Origin: Flavonifractor sp. An92
GTDB taxonomy: Bacteria > Bacillota > Clostridia > Oscillospirales > Oscillospiraceae
Reading direction: 5' to 3'
DNA length: 64,000 nucleotides
NCBI RefSeq assembly: GCF_002159175.1
Contig: NZ_NFGZ01000006.1
Coordinates: 62,001-126,000, forward strand
In this document: positions 17,936 through 26,506 of the stretch, one piece after another
Layout of the letters: each line of letters opens with the position of its first letter
Position numbering within the stretch: the first letter of the stretch is position 1
Position numbers and translations under genes: made by a program
Notes under the pieces: generated by a model
The model's input: the letters and a program-made list of their open reading frames with translations, nothing else
Told to the model about the DNA's origin: nothing
Database searches by the model: none

Positions 17936-19540
17936 CTACTCCACTTCAAAGGGGATGTTATTCTTCTTCGCAAACTCCTCCGCGTAAGACCCCGCCGGGG
18001 CGTGGATGGTGACCTTTTTGCAGCCGGCACGGCAGCTTTTATCCATGCTCCTTACACTGGCCGGGAGCTTCAGCACCTGAAGCTCCTTGCAGTTCTTGAA
18101 GGCGCCCTCCACGACTTCCTGCACTCCCTCGCTCAGCACGGCGTTGGTCAGGCCCGCACAGCCCTCGAACGCCCAATCTCCCACTTTCTTGACACTGGCC
18201 GGGATGGTCAGATGGGTCAGACCAGTACAATCCAGAAACGCCCGGAAATCGATTACTTCGATCCCCTCTTCCAGCACGAGCTCCGTCAGGCCCGTACAGC
18301 CCGCAAATGCCCAGGCACCAATGGTTTTTACGCTGCCCGGCACCGTGATACAGGCCAGTTTGGTACAGCCACGGAAGGCACTGCTTTTGATCTCCTTCAA
18401 ACTGGCCGGAAAGGATACGCTGGTCAGACTGGTGCAGTCGGCAAAGGCCTCGATTCCGATCTCCGTCACCCCCTCCGGAAGGGTGAGGGAGGTCACCTTC
18501 TTATTTCCCTTCAGCACTTCCCGCTGGATGGATGTAATGGAATCCGGCAGGACCACCGCGCTTCCCGGGCCTTGGTATGCCACCAGTTCCCCATGGACCA
18601 CTACAAATTCCCCCAGATTTTCCACTTTGGGGGACTTTCGCAGGATACCGTGGCCCACCTCCGTCAGATGCTCCGGCAGCTCCAGCCGGCGCAGCGCGGT
18701 GCAGCCCGCAAACGCCTCCGCGCCGATCCGCCTCACACTCTGGGGAAGGACCAGCTCCGTGAGGGCGGTGCAATTCCGGAACGTCTGTTCGCCGATCTCC
18801 AGTACACCCTCCGGAATGGTGATAGCAGTCAGGCTCTTGCACCCACAGAATGCGCAGTCCGGCAGACAGCTCAGCCCCTTGGGCAGCGTGACGCTGGTCA
18901 GGGCTTTGCAGTCCCTCCACGCGCTCGCGCCCACCCAGCACACACTGTCGGGTAGGACCACGCTGGTGATGTCGGTCCGTCTCCGGAACGCCCCCTCCCC
19001 GATGGCCCGGACCTCCGGCGGAATCTCCACCGCGCCGCCGGGGCCCTCATATTTCAGCAGAGCACCCAGCTGGGCAAAGCCCTCTTGGATCCGCTTTTTA
19101 TAGCCTCTCGTCGGGTTTTCATCATCCAAATACAAAAACCGGGTGCCATCACTGAAGAAGGAGCCACTGCTGGGATAGTAAAAATCATCCGCCTCTTCTT
19201 CAAAGGAAAGGGAGACCGACAGATGCTTCAGGCACATGAGTTCCAGGCAGGCCCGATAGGTCTCCCAGTCCAGCCGGTGGTCGCTATCCGGTGCCGGATG
19301 CTCGATCCAGTCTCTGGTCCAGTCGTCAAACTCCTCTTGCAGCGTGGACGTAAAGCCCCAGCGTCCCGTTCCCTCGAAGGTGGTTTGCCGCTGGTCCAGG
19401 CTCAGAAGCCCGTCCGCCTCCAGGCCATATTCACCGTGAAAACTCCAGCAGTTCAGGACCTTCTGGAACAGGTCGATGGCCTCCTGATTCCAGTCGCCTT
19501 TGAGCGTCAGCGTTCCATAAGCACTCGAAATGTTTGCCAC
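17936..19540 (-). CDS. LRR_5 protein with a distinct N-terminal domain, 534 aa
   Basis: The first 150 residues are not LRR and are not shared with the other paralogues. They begin ANISSAYGTLTLKGDW and include GLLSLDQRQTTFEGTGRW and DWETYRACLELMCLKHL, with many aromatic and acidic residues; I do not recognise the fold. From about residue 165 (LLKYEGPGGAVEIPPEV) it is LRR_5 throughout, with a second entry-like motif in the middle (EFVVVHGELVAYQGPGSAV), as if two LRR modules were joined. It ends in the family cap. The start is a GTG with GGGGGA upstream. First gene of operon C, 78 bp downstream of the palindrome. Confidence 0.85.
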   Translation of the reverse strand: MANISSAYGTLTLKGDWNQEAIDLFQKVLNCWSFHGEYGLEADGLLSLDQRQTTFEGTGRWGFTSTLQEEFDDWTRDWIEHPAPDSDHRLDWETYRACLELMCLKHLSVSLSFEEEADDFYYPSSGSFFSDGTRFLYLDDENPTRGYKKRIQEGFAQLGALLKYEGPGGAVEIPPEVRAIGEGAFRRRTDITSVVLPDSVCWVGASAWRDCKALTSVTLPKGLSCLPDCAFCGCKSLTAITIPEGVLEIGEQTFRNCTALTELVLPQSVRRIGAEAFAGCTALRRLELPEHLTEVGHGILRKSPKVENLGEFVVVHGELVAYQGPGSAVVLPDSITSIQREVLKGNKKVTSLTLPEGVTEIGIEAFADCTSLTSVSFPASLKEIKSSAFRGCTKLACITVPGSVKTIGAWAFAGCTGLTELVLEEGIEVIDFRAFLDCTGLTHLTIPASVKKVGDWAFEGCAGLTNAVLSEGVQEVVEGAFKNCKELQVLKLPASVRSMDKSCRAGCKKVTIHAPAGSYAEEFAKKNNIPFEVE

Positions 19541-19586
19541 AACAGTTCCCCCTTCAAAACAGAAAGCAAATCATGAACTCGCCTCT

Positions 19587-19632
19587 ATTATACATGAAAT
19601 CATGGAAAACAGCCAAGTATGCAGCTTGCATA
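19587..19632 (-). promoter_or_regulatory. promoter C with palindromic site, for the four-gene LRR operon
   Basis: Minus strand: TATGCAAGCTGCATA (19618-19632, one mismatch), 2 bp, -35 TGGCTG (19610-19615), 17 bp, -10 TATAAT (19587-19592). Upstream lies TTTTGTGCGGAATCAACAC. About 45 bp here are nearly identical to promoter D. Confidence 0.85.
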
Positions 19633-19932
19633 GTGTTGATTCCGCACAAAACCCGAGCTGCTCATACCACAGGAACTCTGGATTTTTAGGCGCGCGAGGG
19701 AACAGAAATTGGGAGGGTACAATGGCAACCGGTAACAGAACAGCCCTTCTCTGGCAGAGTTTCTCCCGCAGTCAGGCGCAGCATGCTTTGCTCCAACCAT
19801 TTGATTTTCAAGCCACATTTGATCACCCGCTTGTAATCCTTCCGGAATTGCGCTTGTTTTTATGAAATATCTCTACTGTCTGGCCATGAGAACGGGCGCC
19901 CGTTGTCTATGGAAAGACGGAATATAAAAGCA
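19633..19932. other. intergenic stretch without a convincing gene
   Basis: Apart from the conserved TGTGCGGAATCAACAC block beside promoter C, I see no RNA gene or strong hairpin. A 47-codon frame on the plus strand (19722-19865, preceded by GGGAGG) is the only candidate. It has no recognisable product and is not called. Confidence 0.6.
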
Positions 19933-19963
19933 GCCTGGGCAGCCCTCGAAAGGCTGTCCAGGC
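19933..19963 (-). terminator. terminator after the sigma/anti-sigma pair
   Basis: A 12-bp stem with one G-T type mismatch (GCCTGGGCAGCC) just past the anti-sigma stop. It is followed on the minus strand by TGCTTTTATATT. Confidence 0.8.
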
Positions 19964-19983
19964 ATTCTGCTTTTCGGCTTGGT

Positions 19984-20643
19984 TCAGCGTTCCCACAGAA
20001 GGACCGCATCCGCCACAGCCTGCTCAAATTCGGCCTGCGCCAGGCCGGGGAGCTCCAGATAATCTCCCACCAAATAGTAGACCGCATCCACCTGCCGATC
20101 CACCTGATAGGTGGCCGTCTCAAAGTCGGTCAACAGCCCGTTGCCAATGCACAGATGTCCCTCACGATCCGGCATCACATCCGAGCGAAGGGTACGGTCA
20201 AAATAGAGGAACACCACATTCCGGCCGTCTACCTCCCGGCTGAATCCGTGGAAAGAGTCGTAGCTCCCGCCGTGGTAGTAGAGGTCGATCACCTCATCCA
20301 CCGCAAGCTCTGCCGTTACCAGGCCGTCCGTATAGGTCACCGGCTGCGGGACATCCGCCGCACCCGCCAAAACAACAGAGAAGATCAGCATGACTGCCAC
20401 GGCGATCAGGACCGCCCGCCGGCGCCCACGGGAGAACTTCTTTTTCACCCCCCGCAGAACACGGGCTTCCGTTTCCGACTCAGGAGAGAGCGAGGGGACG
20501 GGAGCCTCCTCTTTCATTTCTGCCAAACAGGCGCGGCACCCCTCGCATTGTGCCACATGGGCTTCGATCTCCTGCTTGCTGGCCTCGCTGCACAGCCCGT
20601 CACAGTACAGGGGCAGCAGGTCGCGGATGATCTCACATTTCAT
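19984..20643 (-). CDS. zinc-finger anti-sigma factor, membrane-bound
   Basis: A 219-residue protein. The N-terminus matches the zf-HC2 anti-sigma fold: CEIIRDLLPLYCDG, then the H-x3-C-x2-C zinc site HVAQCEGC (residues about 29-36). One membrane helix (AVLIAVAVMLIFSVVLAGA, about 78-98) is followed by an extracytoplasmic sensor-like domain with no recognised family. Its start overlaps the sigma-factor stop as ATGA, so the pair is translationally coupled and would be made in balanced amounts. It presumably holds the partner sigma factor at the membrane until a surface signal appears. Confidence 0.88.
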   Translation of the reverse strand: MKCEIIRDLLPLYCDGLCSEASKQEIEAHVAQCEGCRACLAEMKEEAPVPSLSPESETEARVLRGVKKKFSRGRRRAVLIAVAVMLIFSVVLAGAADVPQPVTYTDGLVTAELAVDEVIDLYYHGGSYDSFHGFSREVDGRNVVFLYFDRTLRSDVMPDREGHLCIGNGLLTDFETATYQVDRQVDAVYYLVGDYLELPGLAQAEFEQAVADAVLLWER

Positions 20644-21113
20644 TCGAATCCCTCCTTGATTTTCTGTTTCGCACGGTAATACGTCACTCTGGCCCAGTTT
20701 TCCGATTTTCCAAACAATTCGCCGATCTGCCCGTAGGGCAGTTCCGCAAAGACCCGCAGAGTAAACACCTCCCGATATGGCTCCGGCAGGGCATGGAGCC
20801 GCTGATGGATCTGGCGGGCGTTTTCCTGGAGAAGCAGATCCTCTTCTACATTCTGAGAGGAAGGCATCTGCTCCAGGGCCTCATCTCCCGCTTGGCGTTT
20901 TGCCTTTCTCAAATAGGAGAGCCAACAGTTCTTTCCGATTTGGCATAGCCATACAGACAGCCTGCAGGTTCCTCGAAAGGAGGCACTGTGTTCAATAGCA
21001 CGACAGAAGGTCTCCTGGGTCAATTCTTCCGCCAGCGCCTGGTTTCCACAGAGTCCTGTCAGATAACGGTACACTATGGGGAACTGCTCCTTGTACAGCT
21101 GGTCAAAATCCAT
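20640..21113 (-). CDS. ECF-type RNA polymerase sigma factor
   Basis: A 157-residue sigma factor. Region 2 (residues about 6-70) has AEELTQETFCRAI and SVWLCQIGKNCWLSYLRK. Region 4 (about 100-150) has LPEPYREVFTLRVFAELPYGQIGELFGKSENWARV. The ATG at 21113 is preferred over a GTG nine bases upstream because GAGGTGG is well spaced for it. An ECF-style promoter (TGTAAC, 16 bp, CGTC) precedes it, suggesting autoregulation. The pair sits between LRR operons C and D, but those operons have TATAAT-type promoters, so direct control of them by this sigma factor is not indicated. Confidence 0.92.
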   Translation of the reverse strand: MDFDQLYKEQFPIVYRYLTGLCGNQALAEELTQETFCRAIEHSASFRGTCRLSVWLCQIGKNCWLSYLRKAKRQAGDEALEQMPSSQNVEEDLLLQENARQIHQRLHALPEPYREVFTLRVFAELPYGQIGELFGKSENWARVTYYRAKQKIKEGFE

Positions 21114-21140
21114 CCACACCACCTCGCTTTCTGTCTATAT

Positions 21141-21166
21141 GACGCACATCCATGCGGATTGTTACA
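21141..21166 (-). promoter_or_regulatory. ECF-style autoregulatory promoter
   Basis: Minus strand: TGTAAC (21161-21166), 16 bp, CGTC (21141-21144), the AAC/CGTC pattern of ECF sigma promoters, 28 bp before the sigma start. Confidence 0.65.
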
Positions 21167-21288
21167 AACTTTTTCTTTCTCCAATAAGCATAACTTCATT
21201 GTTCGCGTTTCAAAAGGACTTGCAACTTGTCAAAAAAACGCGGGAGGGTAAGGTCTGCTTGGAACTGTTTATCTCCGATCTGGACAGC

Positions 21289-21324
21289 ACACGGCCAGGA
21301 GCCTTTTCGGGCTCCTGGCCGTGT
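21289..21324. terminator. terminator after the broken LRR-DUF4132 gene
   Basis: A 15-bp stem (ACACGGCCAGGAGCC) almost identical to the hairpin at 11688-11719. Confidence 0.85.
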
Positions 21325-21354
21325 TGTACCGTCAAAAGAAATGTTTTTTCAGGA

Positions 21355-23606
21355 TCATTCCAGGGTAAACACATCCATGGGGTCAAAGTCCGCAAAGCGG
21401 GTATTCTTGTACGCCAGGAGGGCGGCGGTGCAGTTGGTGCACTGGTTTTCGATGGCCAGGTTGAGAAGCTCCGTCACCTGGGCCAGCGTGAAGCTGTCCA
21501 GATGCTCCACCGCGCTCACGTCATCTTTCAGAATGCGGCCCTCCACCGTCCACTTGTCCAGAAGTCCGATGATGTGGTTGGCCTGGCGGGATGGGTTCTC
21601 CACCTTCAGTGCGCCAAAGACCACCTTGCTATCCGGCTCCAGAGAATGATGACGGCAGTCGGTAAGGCCGCAATCCAGGTCACAGCCGGCAAAGGAGACG
21701 GAAAGCGCGACGGTGCTATAATCAAACCCAAATTGGATGCCGTGTTTCTCCCGGCCGCGCAGCTGGTTGGCGGGGAGTTCGATGCCGCTGTAGCGGTCCT
21801 CCTTCACCTGGGAGAAATCGATAACCGGCTCCCACACCTGGGCAAAGGGCTGCCTGAGGCCCTGGGCGGCGAAATACTTCTGCCAGCGCTCCACATCATC
21901 CCGGTCCATCTCCATGGGGTGTGCCACGGTGACGGGGGAATCGGTGATGGTATAGGCCGCTCCCTTGGAGTCGACAGGCTGGCCGTCTCTGAGGGTGAAG
22001 GTCTGCCCGTCCTGGCTCCACACCAGCAGAGAGGCCACCTGGCGCAGCAAGGGGTTCCCCGGATAGGATGCGCGCCAGTCCTCTCCCGCTCGGCTCCTCC
22101 CGCTCAAAAAGTCCTGGAAAAGCACATCACAGCGGGCCTTGGCCACCTTTGTGAGATTCTTTTTCATCTCGGCAAAGTCCGCCTTGGCCGCCTCGTATTT
22201 CTCCGGGTCGGCCCCTTTCTTGGGAATGGACTTGACAATCTTTCCGGCATTGCTGTCATAGAGGCTGAGGGACAGATCGGCGGCCAGGACGGCGGTCACC
22301 GTAGTTCCGCCCAGATCGTAAACCTTCTCCCCCTTCTCGTCCAGACCAAACTCGGAGAGCTGAGTGTCCCGCAGCATGTCGGCAGTGGTGTTCCGCAGTC
22401 TGGCCACAAAGTCCAGTTGGTCGTTCTTGTCCGCCCAGAGCAGAGCAGTCCGGCTCTCATTCAGGCAGATGGCGTACCGGGCCAGATACTCCGTATCCCG
22501 TCCGGCCTGGTGGTATGCGGACCAGGACGTCCACTTCTTCAGATTGGAGATGACCCCGCTCACCTGCTCAGCTGTGCCGAAACGGCAATAGGGCATGAGG
22601 AACCGCGGTGCCTTGGTGATCCCGGTCTTTTTGTCGATGGACTGGTAGAGCTTCTCCAGGGCCTGCTGGAACGCGGCAGGATCCAGGGCGGCGGCGATCT
22701 GATCGGCCTCTTTGTGGTAGAAGAAGTCGGGCGTACTCCAACCATCCGTCTCACCCATCTCCAGATAGGCCGCCAGCACACACCCCACCACGAAGGGCGG
22801 GGCGCTCTCCTCGCTGTCCCGGTAGCGGACCGCGGGGAGCTTTTTCAGCGCCAGCCCGCACTGGTCCAGCATGTGGGTGACATTGCCCTCGTTGAAATGC
22901 TCCTGGCAGAACGCCTCCACAGGATGGCCGGTGGCCCCCTTTATGGCGGTTCCCTTTGTCCTCTTCCTCTTTTTGAGCTCCTTTTCCAGCAGTTCTGCCG
23001 CCGCCTTGGCTTTGGCGGCGGTCACCACGCCGCAGAGGGCCTGGAGGGTCTCCGCCTTGACCGAACTCCCACAGGACAGGGCAAACTCCGCCGCCTTCTT
23101 GTAGCAGGTCGGCTTCCGCTTCTGTTCCGCCAGCAGCTTGGTCATCATAGCGACCGTGGCGTTCCCATCGGCGTAGAGCGTGGCCTCGCAACGGCTCAGA
23201 GGGGCTTTTCGGCTCTGGGTCAGGTAAATGGCCGCCGCGCACTCCAGATCGTCGGCACAGCAGAATACATCCCCCACTCCATCCCCCAGGCCGTCGATGC
23301 TGCATCCATGCATCAGAAGGGCCGCAGCACTTGGTATCTTCTGGACACCGGAGCGCAAAAAGGCGTACCTTCCGATTTTCGCGACCTTCTCCGGGATGGA
23401 GACCTTGGTCAATTGAAAGCAGTTCTCAAAGACTCTCTCTCTCCGATCCTCGTCACACTGTCCGGAACGGTGATGCCGGTCAGGTCCGTGCAGCCATAAA
23501 ACGCGCGCTCGCCGATTTCCGTCACCCCCGCCGGGATGACCACATCCCCGCCAGGGCCGTTGTATTTCGTCAACACACCGTTCTCAATCACAAAATCGTG
23601 TTCCAT
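21355..23606 (-). pseudogene. LRR_5-DUF4132 fusion, frameshifted in a (GA)5 tract
   Basis: The gene starts normally at 23606 (EHDFVIENGVLTKYNGPGGDV, junction of 12 bp with AGGAGG) and reads one LRR_5 unit. It leaves frame after SVTRIGERE and stops about 10 codons later. The second frame resumes exactly in register (FQLTKVSIPEKVAKIGRYAF) and continues through the DUF4132 landmarks (SIPKKGADPEKYEAAKADF, LLVWSQDGQTF, AHPMEMDRDDVERWQKYF) to PMDVFTLE at 21355. Removing one GA from the tract at 23433-23443 restores GERVFENCFQLTKV and a protein of about 749 residues, like its 756-residue paralogue. It may be a true mutation, a phase-variable switch or a sequencing error. The downstream frame alone begins with TTG and no good ribosome site. 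Last gene of operon D. Confidence 0.85.
23433..23443 (-). repeat. (CT)5C / (GA)5 dinucleotide tract at the frameshift
   Basis: Five CT units plus C on the plus strand. Four units would keep the LRR-DUF4132 frame open; five close it. Confidence 0.9.
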
Positions 23607-23618
23607 AGCGCTGCCTCC

Positions 23619-26456
23619 TTACTCCGCTTCAAAACGGATGTTGTTCTCTTTGGCGTATGTTTCCGCATAAGACCCCGCCGGGGCGTGGATGGTGAGGTTG
23701 GGACAGTCATCGAAGGCCCCGTCCTCGATCCGGGTCACGCCCGCCGGGATGGTGAGGTCGGTCAGAGCCTCGCAGCTCTGGAAAGCGCCCCAGTCGATGG
23801 TCCGTACGCTCTCCGGCAGCGTGAGCTCCCGCAGGCTCTTGCAGGCACGGAAGGCGTCCTCCGGGATCTTTTTCGGCCCCTCCGGCAGAGTGAGATGCTC
23901 CAGCGATTGGCAGGCGAAAAAGACCCGCTTCCCGATGGATATCGCCCGTTCCGGCAGGATCACCTCCCGCAGCGAGACACAGCGGGAAAAGAAATGCTCG
24001 CCGATGGCGTTCACCTTTTTCGGCAGGACCACCCGGGTCAGCTGCGAACAATCGGTAAACAGTCCGTCTCCCAGCTTTTTGACGCTGTCCGGCAGCGTGA
24101 CCTGGCTCAGGCGTCCGCAGGATTCAAAGGCCCGGTATGAGATCTCCTGCACCGTCTCCGGAACTGTCAGCGCGCCGGAGGCGCTGTACAGGCAGTCATA
24201 GACCACCCTCCGGTCCTTGTCCAGCAGGAGCGGCCCCTCAATGCTGAGCGTCGGGTGGTCGGGCGAGATGCTCCACGCCTGCAGGTACTCACTCAAAGCA
24301 GACTGCTTGAATTCCAGGATACTGGCCGGAAGGGCAATGGAGGTCAGGCTGGCGCAGCCCCGGAAAACCCCAAAATAGAGGGAGCGCACTCCCTCCTCCA
24401 GGGTCACCCGCTCCAGGGCGGTACAGTTCTCAAAGGCATCCGAGAGGATCCGCTCTACGCTCCCCGGGATGACCACCTCCGTCAGGGCGGTACAATCGGA
24501 AAAGGCCTTCTCCCCGATTTTCCTTAACGTCCCCGGCAGGGTCAGCCCAGTAATCCCGCTGCATCCGGAGAAGCACGCCTCCGGAAGGTCCGTACTCCCC
24601 TCCGGAATCACCACATGACCGGTCACCGGCCCGATGCGGGTCAGCAGCTCCTCGCCCCCCTCGGTCCGCGCCAGGAAGAGCGGGCCCTCCATGCGATAGC
24701 TCCGGTTTCCGTCGGCCACCACCAGGTTCTCCAGGGACGGGCAGAGATGGAACGGGTTTTTGATCTCCCCCCGACCGGACCAGACGTTTTCCGCCCCGGG
24801 CCCCAGCTTCTCCAGCGTGGCGGGGAGGACCACCTCCCGGAGCTTCCTGCACTGGTCAAAGGCGTGGGCTCCCACCTCCACCACCCCTTCCGGGATCAGG
24901 ATGGAGCTGATCTGCGCCCGTATGGTCCTCTGGTCCTCGGTGAGGCGCTTGGCGTTTGGACTGAAGGCGTAGTCCCCGATCCGGGTCACCCAGTCCTTGC
25001 CGATCATCTGGGGGACCTCCACCGCGGTTTTCCGGCCCTTGTAGCCCAGAATCCGGAGTTCTCCTCCCTCCGTCTTTTCGTACTGCCAGGAGAGCTTCGC
25101 CTCCTTCACCGTCAGCACGCTGCCGGACAGGAGGTCCATTCCGCCCAGAGCCGCGTCCGGAGCTCCGGCGGCAAAGCGGCGGTTCTGATAGTCCAGGGCC
25201 GCGGCCACCAGCTCCGTGTCTCCCGCCTGCTGGACCGCCTCCAGCACCTCGGGGAACTCCTCCTTGGTCAGCATCTCCTCCTGCAAAAGGAAGTGGAAGA
25301 GCTCCGGGTACTCCGGTCCGGCACAGGCCAGCTTCCGCCGGTTGCGGCGCAGGTAGGAGAGGCAGGCCTGCGCTTCCTCCTCCGGGATCGCCTCCCCCGT
25401 CCGGCGCCGCCGGACAAAGGCCTGGAGGACCCGCATCCGCTCCTCCTCGGGCATCTTGCCCAGGGCCGGCCGTTTGGCCAGTCGTTCCGCCTTCCGGCGC
25501 TCCTGCTCCACCTGCGCGCTGCCGCCCAGGACCTCATTCTTATAAATCTCCAGCTCCGCCGCCACGTCCTGCTGCCCGCGCTCCGCCGCCGTCCGGATCA
25601 GTTCATCGATGTCCCGGGCGGGGATGATCTGCTCGGCCTCCATCAGGCGCAGCACATTCCCGTCCTCCAGCGCCAGGGGATAGAGCTCTTTGCGCTTGTT
25701 CCGGATGTAGCGCAGGTCGTTGCTGCGGTCCCCCTCCAGCTCTCCCTGGACATACAGCTCCGCAAATCCCGCGATAACCGCCGGGCGCACGTCCTTGGTC
25801 AGCTCCCCGGAGACGGAAATGTGCCGGGGCAGAAGGATGCGGATCCACTTCCGCTTCTTATCCGGATAGCCAACCAACCAGCCGCACGAACATGCGCGGC
25901 ACCGCAGGTCCAGCCGCAGGCCGTAATTTTCCCCAAACACGCCCTCGCCGATCTGTCGGACCGACTCCGGAACGGTGACCTCTTTGAGGGAACACCACCG
26001 GAAAGCAAAATCCTTGATGACGGTCAATCCCTCCGGGAGCGGGTCCACCTGCGCCAGCGCGCTGTACGCAAAAGCACAGGTCCCGATCTCCGTTACCGAC
26101 GCCGGCAAACGGACAGCGGTCAGTTTCGTGCGGAAAAAGGCATAGTCCCCGATTTTTGTGGTCCCCGCCGGGATCTCCACCGGCCGCCCCATGGGCGCCC
26201 GGACCAGCGTGCCGTCCTTTCCCATGAGGCAGCCGTTTTCCACCTGGAACTTCGTGCTGCCCTCCGCCACTTCAAATTCCGCCAGCCGGTTGCAGTCCTC
26301 AAACGCCTTTCCGGTGATGACCTTCACGCTTTTGGGCAGGCAGAGCTTGACCATTTCGTCCTTACAGCCCTCAAAGCAGTCCACCGTGATCCTGGATACG
26401 CCGTCCAATACCCGGCATACTCCGTTTTCCAGAGTGCATCTCTTTGTTGTGCTCAT
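23619..26456 (-). CDS. large mosaic LRR_5 protein, 945 aa
   Basis: Three LRR_5 arms are separated by two helical inserts. Arm one covers about residues 10-180. Then comes a Cys-rich spot (LRCRACSCGW) and helical segments with YIRNKRKELYPLALED and LSYLRRNRRKLACAGPEYP, each followed by a run of helices as in the paralogues (TELVAAALDYQNRRF). A beta segment (WQYEKTEGGELRILGYKG, near residue 465) leads to the long C-terminal arm and the LTIHAPAGSYAETYAKENN cap. The first residues (STTKRCTLENGVCRVLDGVS) are a divergent entry motif. The ATG at 26456 has AGGAGG 8 bp upstream; earlier starts are too close or unsupported. First gene of operon D. No signal peptide. Confidence 0.9.
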   Translation of the reverse strand: MSTTKRCTLENGVCRVLDGVSRITVDCFEGCKDEMVKLCLPKSVKVITGKAFEDCNRLAEFEVAEGSTKFQVENGCLMGKDGTLVRAPMGRPVEIPAGTTKIGDYAFFRTKLTAVRLPASVTEIGTCAFAYSALAQVDPLPEGLTVIKDFAFRWCSLKEVTVPESVRQIGEGVFGENYGLRLDLRCRACSCGWLVGYPDKKRKWIRILLPRHISVSGELTKDVRPAVIAGFAELYVQGELEGDRSNDLRYIRNKRKELYPLALEDGNVLRLMEAEQIIPARDIDELIRTAAERGQQDVAAELEIYKNEVLGGSAQVEQERRKAERLAKRPALGKMPEEERMRVLQAFVRRRRTGEAIPEEEAQACLSYLRRNRRKLACAGPEYPELFHFLLQEEMLTKEEFPEVLEAVQQAGDTELVAAALDYQNRRFAAGAPDAALGGMDLLSGSVLTVKEAKLSWQYEKTEGGELRILGYKGRKTAVEVPQMIGKDWVTRIGDYAFSPNAKRLTEDQRTIRAQISSILIPEGVVEVGAHAFDQCRKLREVVLPATLEKLGPGAENVWSGRGEIKNPFHLCPSLENLVVADGNRSYRMEGPLFLARTEGGEELLTRIGPVTGHVVIPEGSTDLPEACFSGCSGITGLTLPGTLRKIGEKAFSDCTALTEVVIPGSVERILSDAFENCTALERVTLEEGVRSLYFGVFRGCASLTSIALPASILEFKQSALSEYLQAWSISPDHPTLSIEGPLLLDKDRRVVYDCLYSASGALTVPETVQEISYRAFESCGRLSQVTLPDSVKKLGDGLFTDCSQLTRVVLPKKVNAIGEHFFSRCVSLREVILPERAISIGKRVFFACQSLEHLTLPEGPKKIPEDAFRACKSLRELTLPESVRTIDWGAFQSCEALTDLTIPAGVTRIEDGAFDDCPNLTIHAPAGSYAETYAKENNIRFEAE

Positions 26457-26506
26457 ACCCATCTCCTCCTGGCCGTTATGCTGTCTTTTGGATTGAATCT
26501 GACACA

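Noticed and set aside
19722-19865. A 47-codon plus-strand frame after GGGAGG.
   Set aside because: No promoter, no recognisable protein, and the stretch is otherwise an ordinary spacer next to promoter C.
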